31,304 bases of DNA from a virus. A program made the position numbers and the translations under genes. The notes below the pieces were generated by a model. That model had not been told where the DNA came from. It did no database searches and saw only the letters and a program-made list of their open reading frames with translations. The stretch covers positions 1 to 31,304 of IMG/VR virus record IMGVR_UViG_3300009419_000053. One strand, written 5' to 3'. This document shows, one piece after another, positions 13,211 through 20,790 of this stretch. The first letter of the stretch is position 1; each line of letters starts with the position of its first letter.

Positions 13211-14400
13211 AAACCCAACTGCTGACCACCGCCCGGGTCGTGAACCAACAATGGCGCCTCGACGAAGCCACCGGGTTTTTGCGCTGCACCGTGGCCGTGC
13301 TGCGTGTCGATGTCTTGCGCTACCTGCCCGAGGAGCTCGAAGGCGCCCCGGCCCCTGGCGGTGACGGGTTCGTGCGCGTGTTCGTGCCCGCCGAGGAACT
13401 GGCCGCGCCCGAGAGTGTGAAAAGCCTTGAGGGCATGCCCGCCACGGTGGGCCACATCTGGCAGGACGTGGGCACCGTCGGCGCGTCGTGCGGCAACATC
13501 GCCGGCACCCCGGTTTACCGCGATGAAACCTTGTTTGCCGACGTGCTGGTGGTGGACCCCGAAACCGTGCGCCGGATCATGCTCCCCGTGGGCGACCCCG
13601 AACGGCTGGAAGAAATTTCGTCGGCCTATGACGCGAACGTGGAATGGACGCCCGGTATTGACGGCGCGGGCAATCCATACCACGGGGTTTTCCGGCAAAT
13701 TCGCTACAATCATTTGGCAATCCTGCCGCAGGGCACCGGCCGCGCCGGGTCTTCCGTCCGAATTCTGAACAATCGCAAAGGGGCCGAAATGCCGACCACC
13801 CAAATCCGTTTGCGTGCCACTGGCCGCACCATCCGCGTCGAAAACGAGGATGTGGCCGCCGTCGAGGAGCTCGACACCAAGGCCGCCAACGCCGCCGACC
13901 CGGCCAAGATCCAAGAAACCTTGGACCAGCTGGCCGAGGTGAACCGCCAAATGGCCGAACTCGGCAAGCAAAAATCCGAGCTCGAAGGCCAAGTGGCCGC
14001 GCTGCAAGACCAGTTGAACGCCGCGATGAACCCCGAGGGCATCGAAAAGGCCGCCGAAGAAATGACCGAGGAACGCGAAGACGCCGGCAAGGTCATGAAT
14101 TCGGCCGGTCTGACCCTGACGCCCGAAGCGCGCAAACTGCACGGGCACGCGCTGCGCTTGCACGTCGTCAACAGCGTGCGCACGGCGCGCGGCGCCCAGG
14201 CCATCGAAGCCGACAAGGCCGACGAAGCCTTTGTGCGCGGCATGTTCTCGACCATGCGCGACGTCCTGCCCAAGACCGCCCCCGCGGTCCCGGCCGGTCA
14301 CCAGATCGTGAACGCCAAACCCGAAGGCAACGGCGCCCCCGCCCTGAACTTCGCCACCAACGAAGGCCGCCGCGCGGCCCTCTACCCGCACGCCAAGTAA
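13207..14400 (+). CDS. Prohead protease-scaffold fusion, DUF2213 type (397 aa)
   Basis: The ATG at 13207 overlaps the preceding TGA. The N-terminal ~190 residues have the DUF2213 pattern: DEATGFLRCTVAVLRVDVLRYLPEEL, ESVKSLEGMPATVGHIW (~77-93), FADVLVVDPETVRRI, EISSAYDANVEWTPG (~138-152), HGVFRQIRYNHLAILPQG (~160-177). These are likely protease strands with the His and Ser of S78-like assemblins, although the catalytic set was not proven. Residues ~235-285 form a coiled coil (ETLDQLAEVNRQMAELGKQ, then ELEGQVAALQDQLNAAM) typical of scaffold. An internal in-frame ATG at 13789 with AAGGGG upstream may produce the scaffold part alone. The major capsid gene follows one gene later, as usual. Confidence 0.9.
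   Translation: MKTQLLTTARVVNQQWRLDEATGFLRCTVAVLRVDVLRYLPEELEGAPAPGGDGFVRVFVPAEELAAPESVKSLEGMPATVGHIWQDVGTVGASCGNIAGTPVYRDETLFADVLVVDPETVRRIMLPVGDPERLEEISSAYDANVEWTPGIDGAGNPYHGVFRQIRYNHLAILPQGTGRAGSSVRILNNRKGAEMPTTQIRLRATGRTIRVENEDVAAVEELDTKAANAADPAKIQETLDQLAEVNRQMAELGKQKSELEGQVAALQDQLNAAMNPEGIEKAAEEMTEEREDAGKVMNSAGLTLTPEARKLHGHALRLHVVNSVRTARGAQAIEADKADEAFVRGMFSTMRDVLPKTAPAVPAGHQIVNAKPEGNGAPALNFATNEGRRAALYPHAK
13789..14400 (+). CDS. Possible nested scaffold protein from internal start (203 aa)
   Basis: In frame within the DUF2213 gene (codon 195), ATG 13789 is preceded by AAGGGG with a 7-base gap, a better ribosome site than that of the full gene. The product begins MPTTQIRLRATGRTIRVENEDV and contains the whole coiled coil but none of the protease. 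Nested scaffold genes inside protease genes are established for lambda C/Nu3 and relatives; here it is inferred from the start signal alone. Confidence 0.45.
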   Translation: MPTTQIRLRATGRTIRVENEDVAAVEELDTKAANAADPAKIQETLDQLAEVNRQMAELGKQKSELEGQVAALQDQLNAAMNPEGIEKAAEEMTEEREDAGKVMNSAGLTLTPEARKLHGHALRLHVVNSVRTARGAQAIEADKADEAFVRGMFSTMRDVLPKTAPAVPAGHQIVNAKPEGNGAPALNFATNEGRRAALYPHAK

Positions 14401-14428
14401 GGCGCACGCCTTCGCAGGAGAACCGACC

Positions 14429-14956
14429 ATGACCATGAACGCCGTTCAAACCGCCGTTTTCGACACCTTCGCCGCCGGCTACCCCGGCCAAATCGCCGAC
14501 ATCGGCGGCGCGGTGCTGTCCAAACGCATCCGTTCTTTCCGCACCGAATCCGTCGTGGTCCTGGGCCGCGGCGTCGTCAAGGGCACCGCCAACGGCCAGA
14601 ATGACGAACTGTTGACCCCCTACGGCGTCAAAACGCCGTTGGCGGGCAGCGTGTCCGGCGACATCGTGGGCGTCGCGCTGCTGTACGGCGCGACCTCGCA
14701 AGACGCCAGCAACAACGCGGTTTCGATCCGCGCCACCACCGTCGTCCCCGTCTCCGAACTCGGTTCGGGCGACATCGTGTTTGCCAAGGCGAACGCGACC
14801 GTGGCGGACGGTGACGCCGTTTACATGAGCGTGTCGGACGCCGGCATTCCCGTGGGTGAGTTCACCAACGCCGCCGGCGCTGGCCGCATCCAAGTGACCG
14901 GCGCCACGTGGTACGGCGCCGCCGCTTCCGGCACCGTCGGCCGCATCAAGCTGTAA
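14429..14956 (+). CDS. Capsid decoration / structural cement-like protein (175 aa)
   Basis: The ATG at 14429 has AGGAG about 8 bases upstream. Between the protease/scaffold and the major capsid gene, phages of this kind encode a head decoration or cement protein. The sequence fits: a short helical start, then a beta-rich body of Gly, Ala, Val and Thr (VLGRGVVKGTAN, SVSGDIVGVALLYGATSQD, TTVVPVSELGSGDIVFAKANATVADGDAVYMSVSD), ending in TVGRIKL. It resembles the Gp24-like structural cement proteins. A second ATG two codons later is possible. Confidence 0.8.
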   Translation: MTMNAVQTAVFDTFAAGYPGQIADIGGAVLSKRIRSFRTESVVVLGRGVVKGTANGQNDELLTPYGVKTPLAGSVSGDIVGVALLYGATSQDASNNAVSIRATTVVPVSELGSGDIVFAKANATVADGDAVYMSVSDAGIPVGEFTNAAGAGRIQVTGATWYGAAASGTVGRIKL

Positions 14957-14988
14957 GCACCCCCAGGCGACAACAAGGAGAACCCGAA

Positions 14989-16041
14989 ATGTCCCGTTTT
15001 CTGAACATGGCAAAACTCGCGTCCGACCTGGGCGTGCAACCCGCGCAACTGGCCGTCATCGTCCAAAACGCGTTCACCCCCGGCAACCCCTCGGGCCTGA
15101 ATGGCGCCATGGGCTTCACCGTGGACATTTTCGAACAGGTCCGCGCGGGCGCTGTCGATGTCAAGCTGCCGGAAATCCTGTGGTCCAAGGTGCTCCCCGG
15201 CGCCTCGCTTGACACGTCGGTGAACGTGGGCGCCAAGTTGACCAGCTACCGAGTCCGCGACCGCCGCGGCAAGGGCGCTTTCCGCGCAGCTGTCGGCAAG
15301 GACATTCCCACCGTCGGCGTGACCATGAACAAGGTCACCATCCCGCTCGAGTCGGCCGCCGTGTCCGCGTCCATCGACCTCGACGACATCCGCGCCGTCG
15401 CCTTCGGTCACGAAGGGATGAACCTCATCACCGACAACGGCGCCGCGATGCGCGAGGCCAGCGAACGCCACATTGAACACGTGTTTTTCTACGGGTTCAA
15501 CTCGCTGGGCTTCGCGGGCTGGCTGGACTACTCGCTCACCCCGATCACCACGGCAGGCGCCAAGGCCGCCGGCGGCACCACCTGGGCCGTCGCGACCCCG
15601 GATGAAATCATCGCGGACGTCCAAAACTGGATTGGCACCGTCATGACCAATTCCAAAATGGTGTTCAAGCCGGGCCGCCTGTCCCTGCCTGTCGCGCAGT
15701 GGGTCAAGATCACGTCCACCCGAATCAACGGCACGGGCGGCAACGGCGTGAACCAAACCATCGCCGAGTTCCTGGCGAAAAACAACGCTTACACCGCGAA
15801 CACCGGCCGCGATCTGGAAATCTTGCCGGTTCGCTACCTCGAGGGCGCCGGCGTGGGCGGCACCAACCGGGCCATTCTGGAAGACACCGACCCCGAGAAC
15901 TTCTACATGCCGATGTCGGAAGTTTTCAACATGCTGCCCCCGCAGGATGCCGCGTTGGCTACCAACCTGTTCGCCACGTACAAGTTCGGCAGTTTCCACC
16001 GGCCCTTCCCCACCGCCGCCCTGCAGGCTGACGGCATCTGA
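14989..16041 (+). CDS. Major capsid protein, DUF2184 type (350 aa)
   Basis: The shell-forming HK97-fold protein. The ATG at 14989 has AAGGAGAA upstream, the strongest ribosome site in the head region, as expected for the most abundant protein. It shows DUF2184 features: VDIFEQVRAGAVDVKLPEILW near residue 45, a central run of VTIPLESAAVSASIDLDDIRAVAFGHEG, ASERHIEHVFFYGFNSLGFAGWLDY (~157-181), and a C-terminal RYLEGAGVGGTNRAILEDTDPENFYMPMSEVFNMLPPQ block before KFGSFHRPFPTAALQADGI. A strong terminator follows within 25 bases. Confidence 0.93.
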   Translation: MSRFLNMAKLASDLGVQPAQLAVIVQNAFTPGNPSGLNGAMGFTVDIFEQVRAGAVDVKLPEILWSKVLPGASLDTSVNVGAKLTSYRVRDRRGKGAFRAAVGKDIPTVGVTMNKVTIPLESAAVSASIDLDDIRAVAFGHEGMNLITDNGAAMREASERHIEHVFFYGFNSLGFAGWLDYSLTPITTAGAKAAGGTTWAVATPDEIIADVQNWIGTVMTNSKMVFKPGRLSLPVAQWVKITSTRINGTGGNGVNQTIAEFLAKNNAYTANTGRDLEILPVRYLEGAGVGGTNRAILEDTDPENFYMPMSEVFNMLPPQDAALATNLFATYKFGSFHRPFPTAALQADGI

Positions 16042-16063
16042 CCGCGCCGTCAATTCGGGTACA

Positions 16064-16093
16064 GTAAGGGGGCTTGTCGCCCCCTTACTTTTT
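16064..16093 (+). terminator. Rho-independent terminator after the major capsid gene
   Basis: A perfect 10-bp stem (GTAAGGGGGC, 16064-16073, with GCCCCCTTAC, 16079-16088), a 5-base loop and five Ts (16089-16093). It lies 22 bases after the capsid stop, and the next gene's ribosome site (GAGGAA) starts just past the T-run. It probably raises capsid over connector transcription by partial termination. Confidence 0.92.
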
Positions 16094-16106
16094 CGAGGAA
16101 CACGAA

Positions 16107-16502
16107 ATGCCCCAAATCACCAACCGGATGAAACGCGTTTTCATCGTGGCCGCCGTCGCCCACTCCGAAGACGAGGGCAAGACCTGGCCGCCGGTGACCA
16201 TCAACCCCGGCGCCACCGAGAACGTCCCGGCCGACCAATGGCAATCCCTGCGCCGCCACTCCCCGCAAATTTTCGACCACTTGGTGGACGGCCGGCACCT
16301 GACGGTTGACGGCGACACCCGCGTGCACGCCGACGAACTGCAGAACACGGCCCCGCCCGTGGCCCCCGAGGAGCTCGACATTGTCGAGAACCCCGCCGAC
16401 AACCTGACGTTGTCGCGCAAGACCGACGCGGTGGAAGTGCAGTTGGACGGCGACGCGCCCGCCGAGGCCGCCCGCCCGGCCCGCAACCCGCGCAAGGCCT
16501 AA
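16107..16502 (+). CDS. Hypothetical structural-region protein (131 aa)
   Basis: The ATG at 16107 has GAGGAA about 8 bases upstream. The N-terminal half is compact (KRVFIVAAVAHSEDEGKTWPPVTINPGATENVPADQW, then RHSPQIFDHLVDGRHLTVDGD). The C-terminal half is acidic and Ala/Pro-rich (APEELDIVENPADN, then DAPAEAARPARNP). It lies between the major capsid gene and the DUF4054 gene, where related phages often carry a small head or connector accessory protein. No function is established. Confidence 0.8.
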   Translation: MPQITNRMKRVFIVAAVAHSEDEGKTWPPVTINPGATENVPADQWQSLRRHSPQIFDHLVDGRHLTVDGDTRVHADELQNTAPPVAPEELDIVENPADNLTLSRKTDAVEVQLDGDAPAEAARPARNPRKA

Positions 16503-16505
16503 ACC

Positions 16506-16901
16506 GTGGACGCCACGCTTGCCAACTTCCGCGCCCTGTTCCCGGAGTTCGCCCCCGTCAGCGACCCCCGGGTGCAACTGTTCGTGGACCTGGCCGCCGA
16601 GGAACTCGACGCGCCGGCCTGGGGCGTGAAGTACGGCGACGCGGTGTTGACGTTCGGCGCGCACCTCCTGAGCCTGTCTGACACCCGGGCCGCTTCGGCC
16701 ACGGCAACGGCCGCCGGCGCGGTTCTGGTGCCCCAGGCTGGCGCCATCCAAAGCGCAACGGCCGAGAACCTCACCGTGTCGTTTGCGGCTTCGGTGCGGG
16801 GCAAGTCTGCGAACGAGGAGTGGTTAGGCCAAACGCCTTATGGGCAGGCCTTCGCGGCGCTGCGCCGGCGCGTGCTGTCGCGGGGGCGCCTGTCGTGGTG
16901 A
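16506..16901 (+). CDS. Head-tail connector protein, DUF4054 type (131 aa)
   Basis: GTG start at 16506. The sequence follows the DUF4054 pattern: FRALFPEFAPVSDPRVQLFVDLAAEEL, then GDAVLTFGAHLLSLSD (~40-55), and VSFAASVRGKSANEEWLGQTPYGQAFAALRRR near the C-terminus. These small helical proteins occupy the position of head-tail adaptors (gp6/gp15-like) under the portal. Its TGA overlaps the next GTG (GTGA). Adaptor function is inferred from family and position. Confidence 0.87.
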   Translation: MDATLANFRALFPEFAPVSDPRVQLFVDLAAEELDAPAWGVKYGDAVLTFGAHLLSLSDTRAASATATAAGAVLVPQAGAIQSATAENLTVSFAASVRGKSANEEWLGQTPYGQAFAALRRRVLSRGRLSW

Positions 16902-17326
16902 CCGTGGTCACGCAGCGAAACCCGGGGTGGTTGAAGGCCCTGGTGAAACGCTATCGTGATTCGGGCCGCGACCGGCTGGCCCTGGGGTTCCCTGCGAACT
17001 CCGAAGGGGCCGGGCAACGCTACCCGGACGGCACGCCGCTGTTGCTTGTCGCGGCGGCCAACCAATTCGGCACCACGAACATCCCACAACGTGACTACTT
17101 CACGCCGGGCGCCGTGGCGGCCGTCAAGGACACGGCGGAAATCCGCGAAGTCGGCGTGCAGGCCATGAACCAAGGCAAGACCACCGCCCCCCAGGTGCTC
17201 GAAGCCATGGGCCCTTTCGCTGAGTCGGCACTGAAACGGACCATTGCCGACTTTTCCAACCCGCCGAACGCACCCAGCACCATCGCCAAAAAGGCGATGA
17301 CAACCCGTTGGAAGACACGGGCATGA
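16898..17326 (+). CDS. Head-tail completion-like protein, frame broken near its 3' end
   Basis: The GTG at 16898 (VTVVTQRNPGWLKALVKRY) overlaps the DUF4054 stop. The body has GFPANSEGAGQRYPDGTPLLLVAAANQFGT..IPQRDYFTPG, typical of phage neck or tail-completion proteins of the gp10-like type, and NPPNAPSTIAKK near the end. In the reading frame it then ends abruptly (AMTTRWKTRA, stop at 17326; 142 aa). In the -1 frame from 17293 it continues as GDDNPLEDTGMMRNAVTYAVRPKS, stopping at 17367, with the D-T-G-x-M-x-N-x-V-x-Y ending expected of this family. So the true product probably ends at 17367, by a frameshift at GCC-AAA-AAG or because one base is missing from the A5/G2 run (17288-17294). Confidence 0.75.
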   Translation: MTVVTQRNPGWLKALVKRYRDSGRDRLALGFPANSEGAGQRYPDGTPLLLVAAANQFGTTNIPQRDYFTPGAVAAVKDTAEIREVGVQAMNQGKTTAPQVLEAMGPFAESALKRTIADFSNPPNAPSTIAKKAMTTRWKTRA

Positions 17327-17381
17327 TGCGCAACGCGGTAACCTACGCTGTCCGGCCCAAGTCTTGAAAGGCTCCCCAACC

Positions 17382-17711
17382 ATGAACCCCGTTCAACAAA
17401 TCACCCCGACCATCGTGGCCGGCATGGGCTTGGCCCTGGCCGCCGCGGCCGTGCTGGAAGGCATCGCCGAACAGCTGCGCCAGTCGCGCCAGGCCATCGC
17501 CCGCGGTGACGGCGGCGCCATGCTGACCCGCACCCTGCACGACCTCGAAGCGGAAACCCCGGCCCTCGTCTCGGCCCTCGTCGCCGCCGCCGAGGTGTCG
17601 GACGCCGCCCCGGCCCTCGTCTCGGCCCTCGTCGCCGCCGAGGTGTCGGACGCCGCCCCGGCTGACGTGCCCACGGTCACCGACGAAATCACCCCCAACC
17701 CCGAGGCCTGA
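17382..17711 (+). CDS. Ala-rich hypothetical protein with internal duplication (109 aa)
   Basis: The ATG at 17382 has GAAAGG upstream. The N-terminus has a hydrophobic helix (TIVAGMGLALAAAAVLEGIAE) that could span or insert in a membrane. The middle has two near-identical 17/16-residue units (PALVSALVAA..EVSDAA), encoded by a 51-bp and a 48-bp direct repeat at 17559-17609 and 17610-17657. No family is recognised. It lies among neck and connector genes but has no structural hallmark. Confidence 0.65.
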   Translation: MNPVQQITPTIVAGMGLALAAAAVLEGIAEQLRQSRQAIARGDGGAMLTRTLHDLEAETPALVSALVAAAEVSDAAPALVSALVAAEVSDAAPADVPTVTDEITPNPEA

Positions 17712-17715
17712 CGCC

Positions 17716-17922
17716 ATGACCCTCCAAGTCCAAATCCTCATCCCCGCGGGCCAACCCTACGCCGGCCGCCTGATCGCGGTGGACACCCACCCGCAAACCG
17801 GTGAGCGCACGGAATCCGTGTTGGCTGACCCGGTCACGCCTGGCGTGATCGTGAACGCCTTCGCGACCTCCACGCGGCACCTTGAGGTGCGCGAGGTCGT
17901 GCCGACGAACTCGGAAGGCTGA
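17716..17922 (+). CDS. Hypothetical protein (68 aa)
   Basis: The ATG at 17716 lies 5 bases after the preceding stop. A short, beta-rich protein (LQVQILIPAGQPYAGRLIAVDTHP, then GVIVNAFATSTRHLEVREVV), consistent with a small structural or connector accessory. No family is recognised. The next gene's GTG follows after 4 bases. Confidence 0.7.
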   Translation: MTLQVQILIPAGQPYAGRLIAVDTHPQTGERTESVLADPVTPGVIVNAFATSTRHLEVREVVPTNSEG

Positions 17923-17926
17923 CGCC

Positions 17927-18319
17927 GTGTTGGTGCTCCCCGTCGCGCTTGCCGCCAACCTGTTCGCCGAACGCCTGCAGGTTTTTGACGTCGCCCACGG
18001 GCGGGACGCGCGGGGGGTATCCACGCCGGTGCAGTCGGCAGACCGCACCATTTCCGGCACCTTTCAGCCCGCCGGCGATTCGGACGCCAAATGGTTGCCC
18101 GAGGGTTTCAGCCTTGACTCTGCGCGGGTGCTGCACACCGCCGGGTTGATCTACACCCAGCAAAACAGCGGCGCGGCCGTCGAGACGCGCCAAACCTATG
18201 TCCGGTGGGGCGGGCAACTGTGGAAGGTGTGGCGGCCTCAGAATTGGGGCAGCGTGGCGGGCGGAATGCAACGCTACCTCGCGACCGCATACGAGGATGC
18301 AAATGGCGTCATTGTCTGA
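17927..18319 (+). CDS. Putative neck/connector protein (130 aa)
   Basis: The GTG at 17927 has GGAAGG about 9 bases upstream; an alternative upstream start would overlap the previous gene widely. Features: FAERLQVFDVAHGRDARGVSTPVQSADRTISGTFQPAGDSDAKWLPEGF, then RVLHTAGLIYTQQNSGAAVETRQTYVRWGGQLWKVWRPQNWG. A strand-rich C-terminal half with 'Y-V-R-W-G-G-Q-x-W-K-V' is common in small head-tail joining proteins. Position (after the completion protein, before the terminator-like protein and sheath) supports a neck role. It overlaps the next gene by 17 bases. Confidence 0.75.
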   Translation: MLVLPVALAANLFAERLQVFDVAHGRDARGVSTPVQSADRTISGTFQPAGDSDAKWLPEGFSLDSARVLHTAGLIYTQQNSGAAVETRQTYVRWGGQLWKVWRPQNWGSVAGGMQRYLATAYEDANGVIV

Positions 18320-18833
18320 AATCGAGGCCGCTGGCGCCGACCTGCTGGCCGACCTGTTCCCGGGCCGCACGCTGGTGCGCGGGTGGTTCGGCGAAAGCCC
18401 CGCCCCGGCCGGGCCGTTCGTCTACTACCGGGCCCAGGTTTCCGCGTTCTCGGACATTCCGCCCGTCAAGCTGTCCACCGACGGCGCGACGCAGATGGTG
18501 CGCCATGACGCGACCACCGTGGCGTTCGAAGTTTCTTTCAACGGCGGCCAGGCTTACGCGCACGCTTTCGAGTTGGTGCAATCCCTGTGGTTGAGCCAAC
18601 GCGCCTTTGACCTGCTCAAGGTTTGCGGGTTCATGGGCGCCACCACCCCGCGCGACCTGTCCGAGCTCCACATGGGCAGCACGCAGACCCGCGCAGACGT
18701 GACACTGAACCTTTCCGCATCGGTTACACTGACCCGCGAAGCCGAAACCATCGGATCTGTCGCGGTTCGAACGGTCGAGGCGCCGCACGCGTTTGACCAC
18801 ACGTTGACCATTTCCGAAGGATCCCCACCATGA
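18303..18833 (+). CDS. Neck/tail terminator-like protein (176 aa)
   Basis: The ATG at 18303 (MASLSEIEAAGADLL) has GAGG about 6 bases upstream; a second ATG lies two codons earlier. The body, GPFVYYRAQVSAFSDIPPVKLSTDGATQMVRHDATTVAFEVSFNGGQAYAHAFELVQSLWLSQRAFDLLKVCGFMG, resembles the LIC_12616 / neck gp12-type family placed just before the sheath in myoviruses with DUF3383 sheaths. It probably caps the tail tube and sheath at the neck. Its TGA overlaps the sheath ATG (ATGA). Confidence 0.82.
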   Translation: MASLSEIEAAGADLLADLFPGRTLVRGWFGESPAPAGPFVYYRAQVSAFSDIPPVKLSTDGATQMVRHDATTVAFEVSFNGGQAYAHAFELVQSLWLSQRAFDLLKVCGFMGATTPRDLSELHMGSTQTRADVTLNLSASVTLTREAETIGSVAVRTVEAPHAFDHTLTISEGSPP

Positions 18834-20353
18834 CACTGACCATTGCCGGCGCCGTGCCCCTGCCGCGCTCCCTTGACGTGGTGGTGAACGTCAGCAAACC
18901 CCAGGCCGAACAAACCACCGACCTGACCACCACGGTTTTCGTCCAAAAGGACTTCGGCGCCACCCCCTTCGGTTTCGGTGCTGACCGCGTGGCGTTCTTC
19001 TCGTCCTACGCCTCGGCAGCTGCCGACGCGCGTTTGTCGGCCGAGGCCCTGAAAGCGGCCCGCGACTTTTTCGCCCCCACCAAGCGCGCCCGCACCCTGG
19101 CCGTCGCCCAGGTCTTCACCGCCGCCCAGGCGGGTTACCTGCGCACCGGCGCCGTCGGCACCCTGTCGGCCTTCCAAGCGGTCACGACCGGTTCGGTGAA
19201 AGTGACCATCAACGGCGTTTCCAACAACGTCGCGGGCCTGAACTTCTCGGCCGCTGCGAACCTGGCCGCTGTGGCCGCTGCCCTGCAAACGGCCATCCGC
19301 GCCATTGGCGGCGGCGGGTACGCTGCCGCGACCGTGGTTTACCTGGCCGCGTCCAACCAATTCCAGATCACCAGCGGCACCACGGGCGACGCGTCCACCG
19401 TGGGTTTCCTCGAACCGACTGGCGCCGGCACCGACATGAGCGGGCCGGGCCTGCTGAATGGCCGCCAGGGCACCGGCACCGCTCAGGGCGGTTACACCCC
19501 GGGCACGCTCGACACTGAGTTGTCGTTGATCCGCCAGGCGGCCCGCGCCTCGGGCCGGTTCGTTTACGGCTGGGTGCTGGACGCCGGCTACCGCGACACC
19601 GCCGCGCAGTTGCTGGCCGGCGCCTGGGCGCAAGCGAACCGCGCGGCCATGCCCCTCGTCTCGAACAGCCCGGCCGCAAAAGATCCGGTGTCTACCACCG
19701 ACCTCGGACCGGTGAGCGTGTCCGCCGGCCAATTCCGTGTCGCGCCGCAGTACCACGACAATCCGGCGTACTATCCCGACGCGTCCATTCTCGCCACGAT
19801 GTTGTCGGTGAACTACGCGGTGAAGAATTCCACTCTCACCGCCAAGTTTCAAGACCTGCCGGGCATTCCCTACGTGCAGGTGTCGGAAACCGAGTGGGAG
19901 GTGTTGAAGTCCAAGGGCTACAACACGTTCACCCTCACCGGCAACACCTCGCGCGTCTTCCGCGAAGGCGACACCGCGAACCCGTCGTGGTTCTTCGATG
20001 ACGTCATCAACTTGGACAACCTGCAGGAAGAACTCAGCGCCGCGATTTACAACGTGTGGTTGCGCAACGGCAAGGTGCCTTACACCGTGCAGGGCCAACA
20101 ACTGTTCGTGGACGCGGCAACGGGCATTTGCGAACGCTACGTGTTCAACGGCACGTTGTCGCCTCGCCCGGTCATCGACCTGACGACGGCCACCGGCGAA
20201 CGCATGGACCCGGCCTACCTCATCACGCCCACGCCGCTCGCGCAAATGACCGTTGCCGACCGCGCGGCCCGCGTGGGCCCGCCCATGCGCATCGACGTGA
20301 ATTTGGCCGGGGCCATTCATTCCCTCGCCATCGACGTCAACGCCTATTCCTGA
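18830..20353 (+). CDS. Contractile tail sheath protein, DUF3383 type (507 aa)
   Basis: Polymerises around the tube and contracts to drive it through the envelope. The DUF3383 pattern is clear: TTTVFVQKDFGATPFGFGADRVAFFSSYASAAAD near the N-terminus, then AARDFFAPTKRARTLAVAQVF (~80-100). A surface domain with GSVKVTINGVSNNVAGLNFSAAANLAAVAAALQTAI (~124-160) is a repeat-like insertion common in these sheaths. The C-terminal core has YYPDASILATMLSVNYAVKNSTLTAKFQDLPGI (~320-352) and EREGDTANPSWFFDDVINLDNL-like sequence (FREGDTANPSW). It establishes the phage as a myovirus. The ATG is coupled to the previous gene. Confidence 0.95.
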   Translation: MTLTIAGAVPLPRSLDVVVNVSKPQAEQTTDLTTTVFVQKDFGATPFGFGADRVAFFSSYASAAADARLSAEALKAARDFFAPTKRARTLAVAQVFTAAQAGYLRTGAVGTLSAFQAVTTGSVKVTINGVSNNVAGLNFSAAANLAAVAAALQTAIRAIGGGGYAAATVVYLAASNQFQITSGTTGDASTVGFLEPTGAGTDMSGPGLLNGRQGTGTAQGGYTPGTLDTELSLIRQAARASGRFVYGWVLDAGYRDTAAQLLAGAWAQANRAAMPLVSNSPAAKDPVSTTDLGPVSVSAGQFRVAPQYHDNPAYYPDASILATMLSVNYAVKNSTLTAKFQDLPGIPYVQVSETEWEVLKSKGYNTFTLTGNTSRVFREGDTANPSWFFDDVINLDNLQEELSAAIYNVWLRNGKVPYTVQGQQLFVDAATGICERYVFNGTLSPRPVIDLTTATGERMDPAYLITPTPLAQMTVADRAARVGPPMRIDVNLAGAIHSLAIDVNAYS

Positions 20354-20373
20354 CCCTCTGAGGAGCCCCAGCC

Positions 20374-20790
20374 ATGGCGCGCAATCCTTTGTTCCTTTCT
20401 CAGGCCGTTTGCACGGTCATTTTTGACGGCCAGATTGTGGAAGGCTTCGCCCCCGGCGACGCCATCCGCATCATTCCGAGCGCCGAGGGTTCAAACGTGG
20501 ACGTGGGCTTGGATGTGGCCGTGACCACGTTCACGACCGACCGAAGCGGGGAATTTGAGTTGGACATGCTGCCCACCTCGCCTTTCCTTGACACGGTGAA
20601 CCGCCTTTGGTCCGCGCAGGAAACCGCCGCCGCTCGCCTGCTGAACGTGTCCGTGTTGACCTCGGCAAACGAAACGGTGCGCCTTGAAGGTGTCAGCATT
20701 TCGACGCCTGGCGACATCGCCACCGGCGGCAAGACCGCCACGCCGCGCACCGTGAAGTGCAAGGTTCAACGCATCCGCATGCCGCAATGA
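20374..20790 (+). CDS. Tail tube protein, DUF3277 type (138 aa)
   Basis: Forms the inner tube through which DNA passes. The ATG at 20374 has GAGGAG upstream, a strong site fitting an abundant protein. The pattern VICTVIFDGQIVEGFAPGDAIRI-like start (AVCTVIFDGQIVEGFAPGDAIRI), then VGLDVAVTTFTTDRSGEFELDMLPTSPFLDTVNRLW and a C-terminal NETVRLEGVSISTPG are typical of DUF3277 tubes next to DUF3383 sheaths. Its TGA overlaps the next ATG. Confidence 0.92.
   Translation: MARNPLFLSQAVCTVIFDGQIVEGFAPGDAIRIIPSAEGSNVDVGLDVAVTTFTTDRSGEFELDMLPTSPFLDTVNRLWSAQETAAARLLNVSVLTSANETVRLEGVSISTPGDIATGGKTATPRTVKCKVQRIRMPQ

Noticed and set aside
13159-14436. Minus-strand open frame of 425 codons
   Set aside because: Opposite the protease/scaffold gene and His/Gly-rich; a shadow.
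18554-20320. Minus-strand open frame of 588 codons
   Set aside because: It lies wholly opposite the tail sheath gene; composition (Gly, Arg, His, Val) is that of a complementary-strand shadow.
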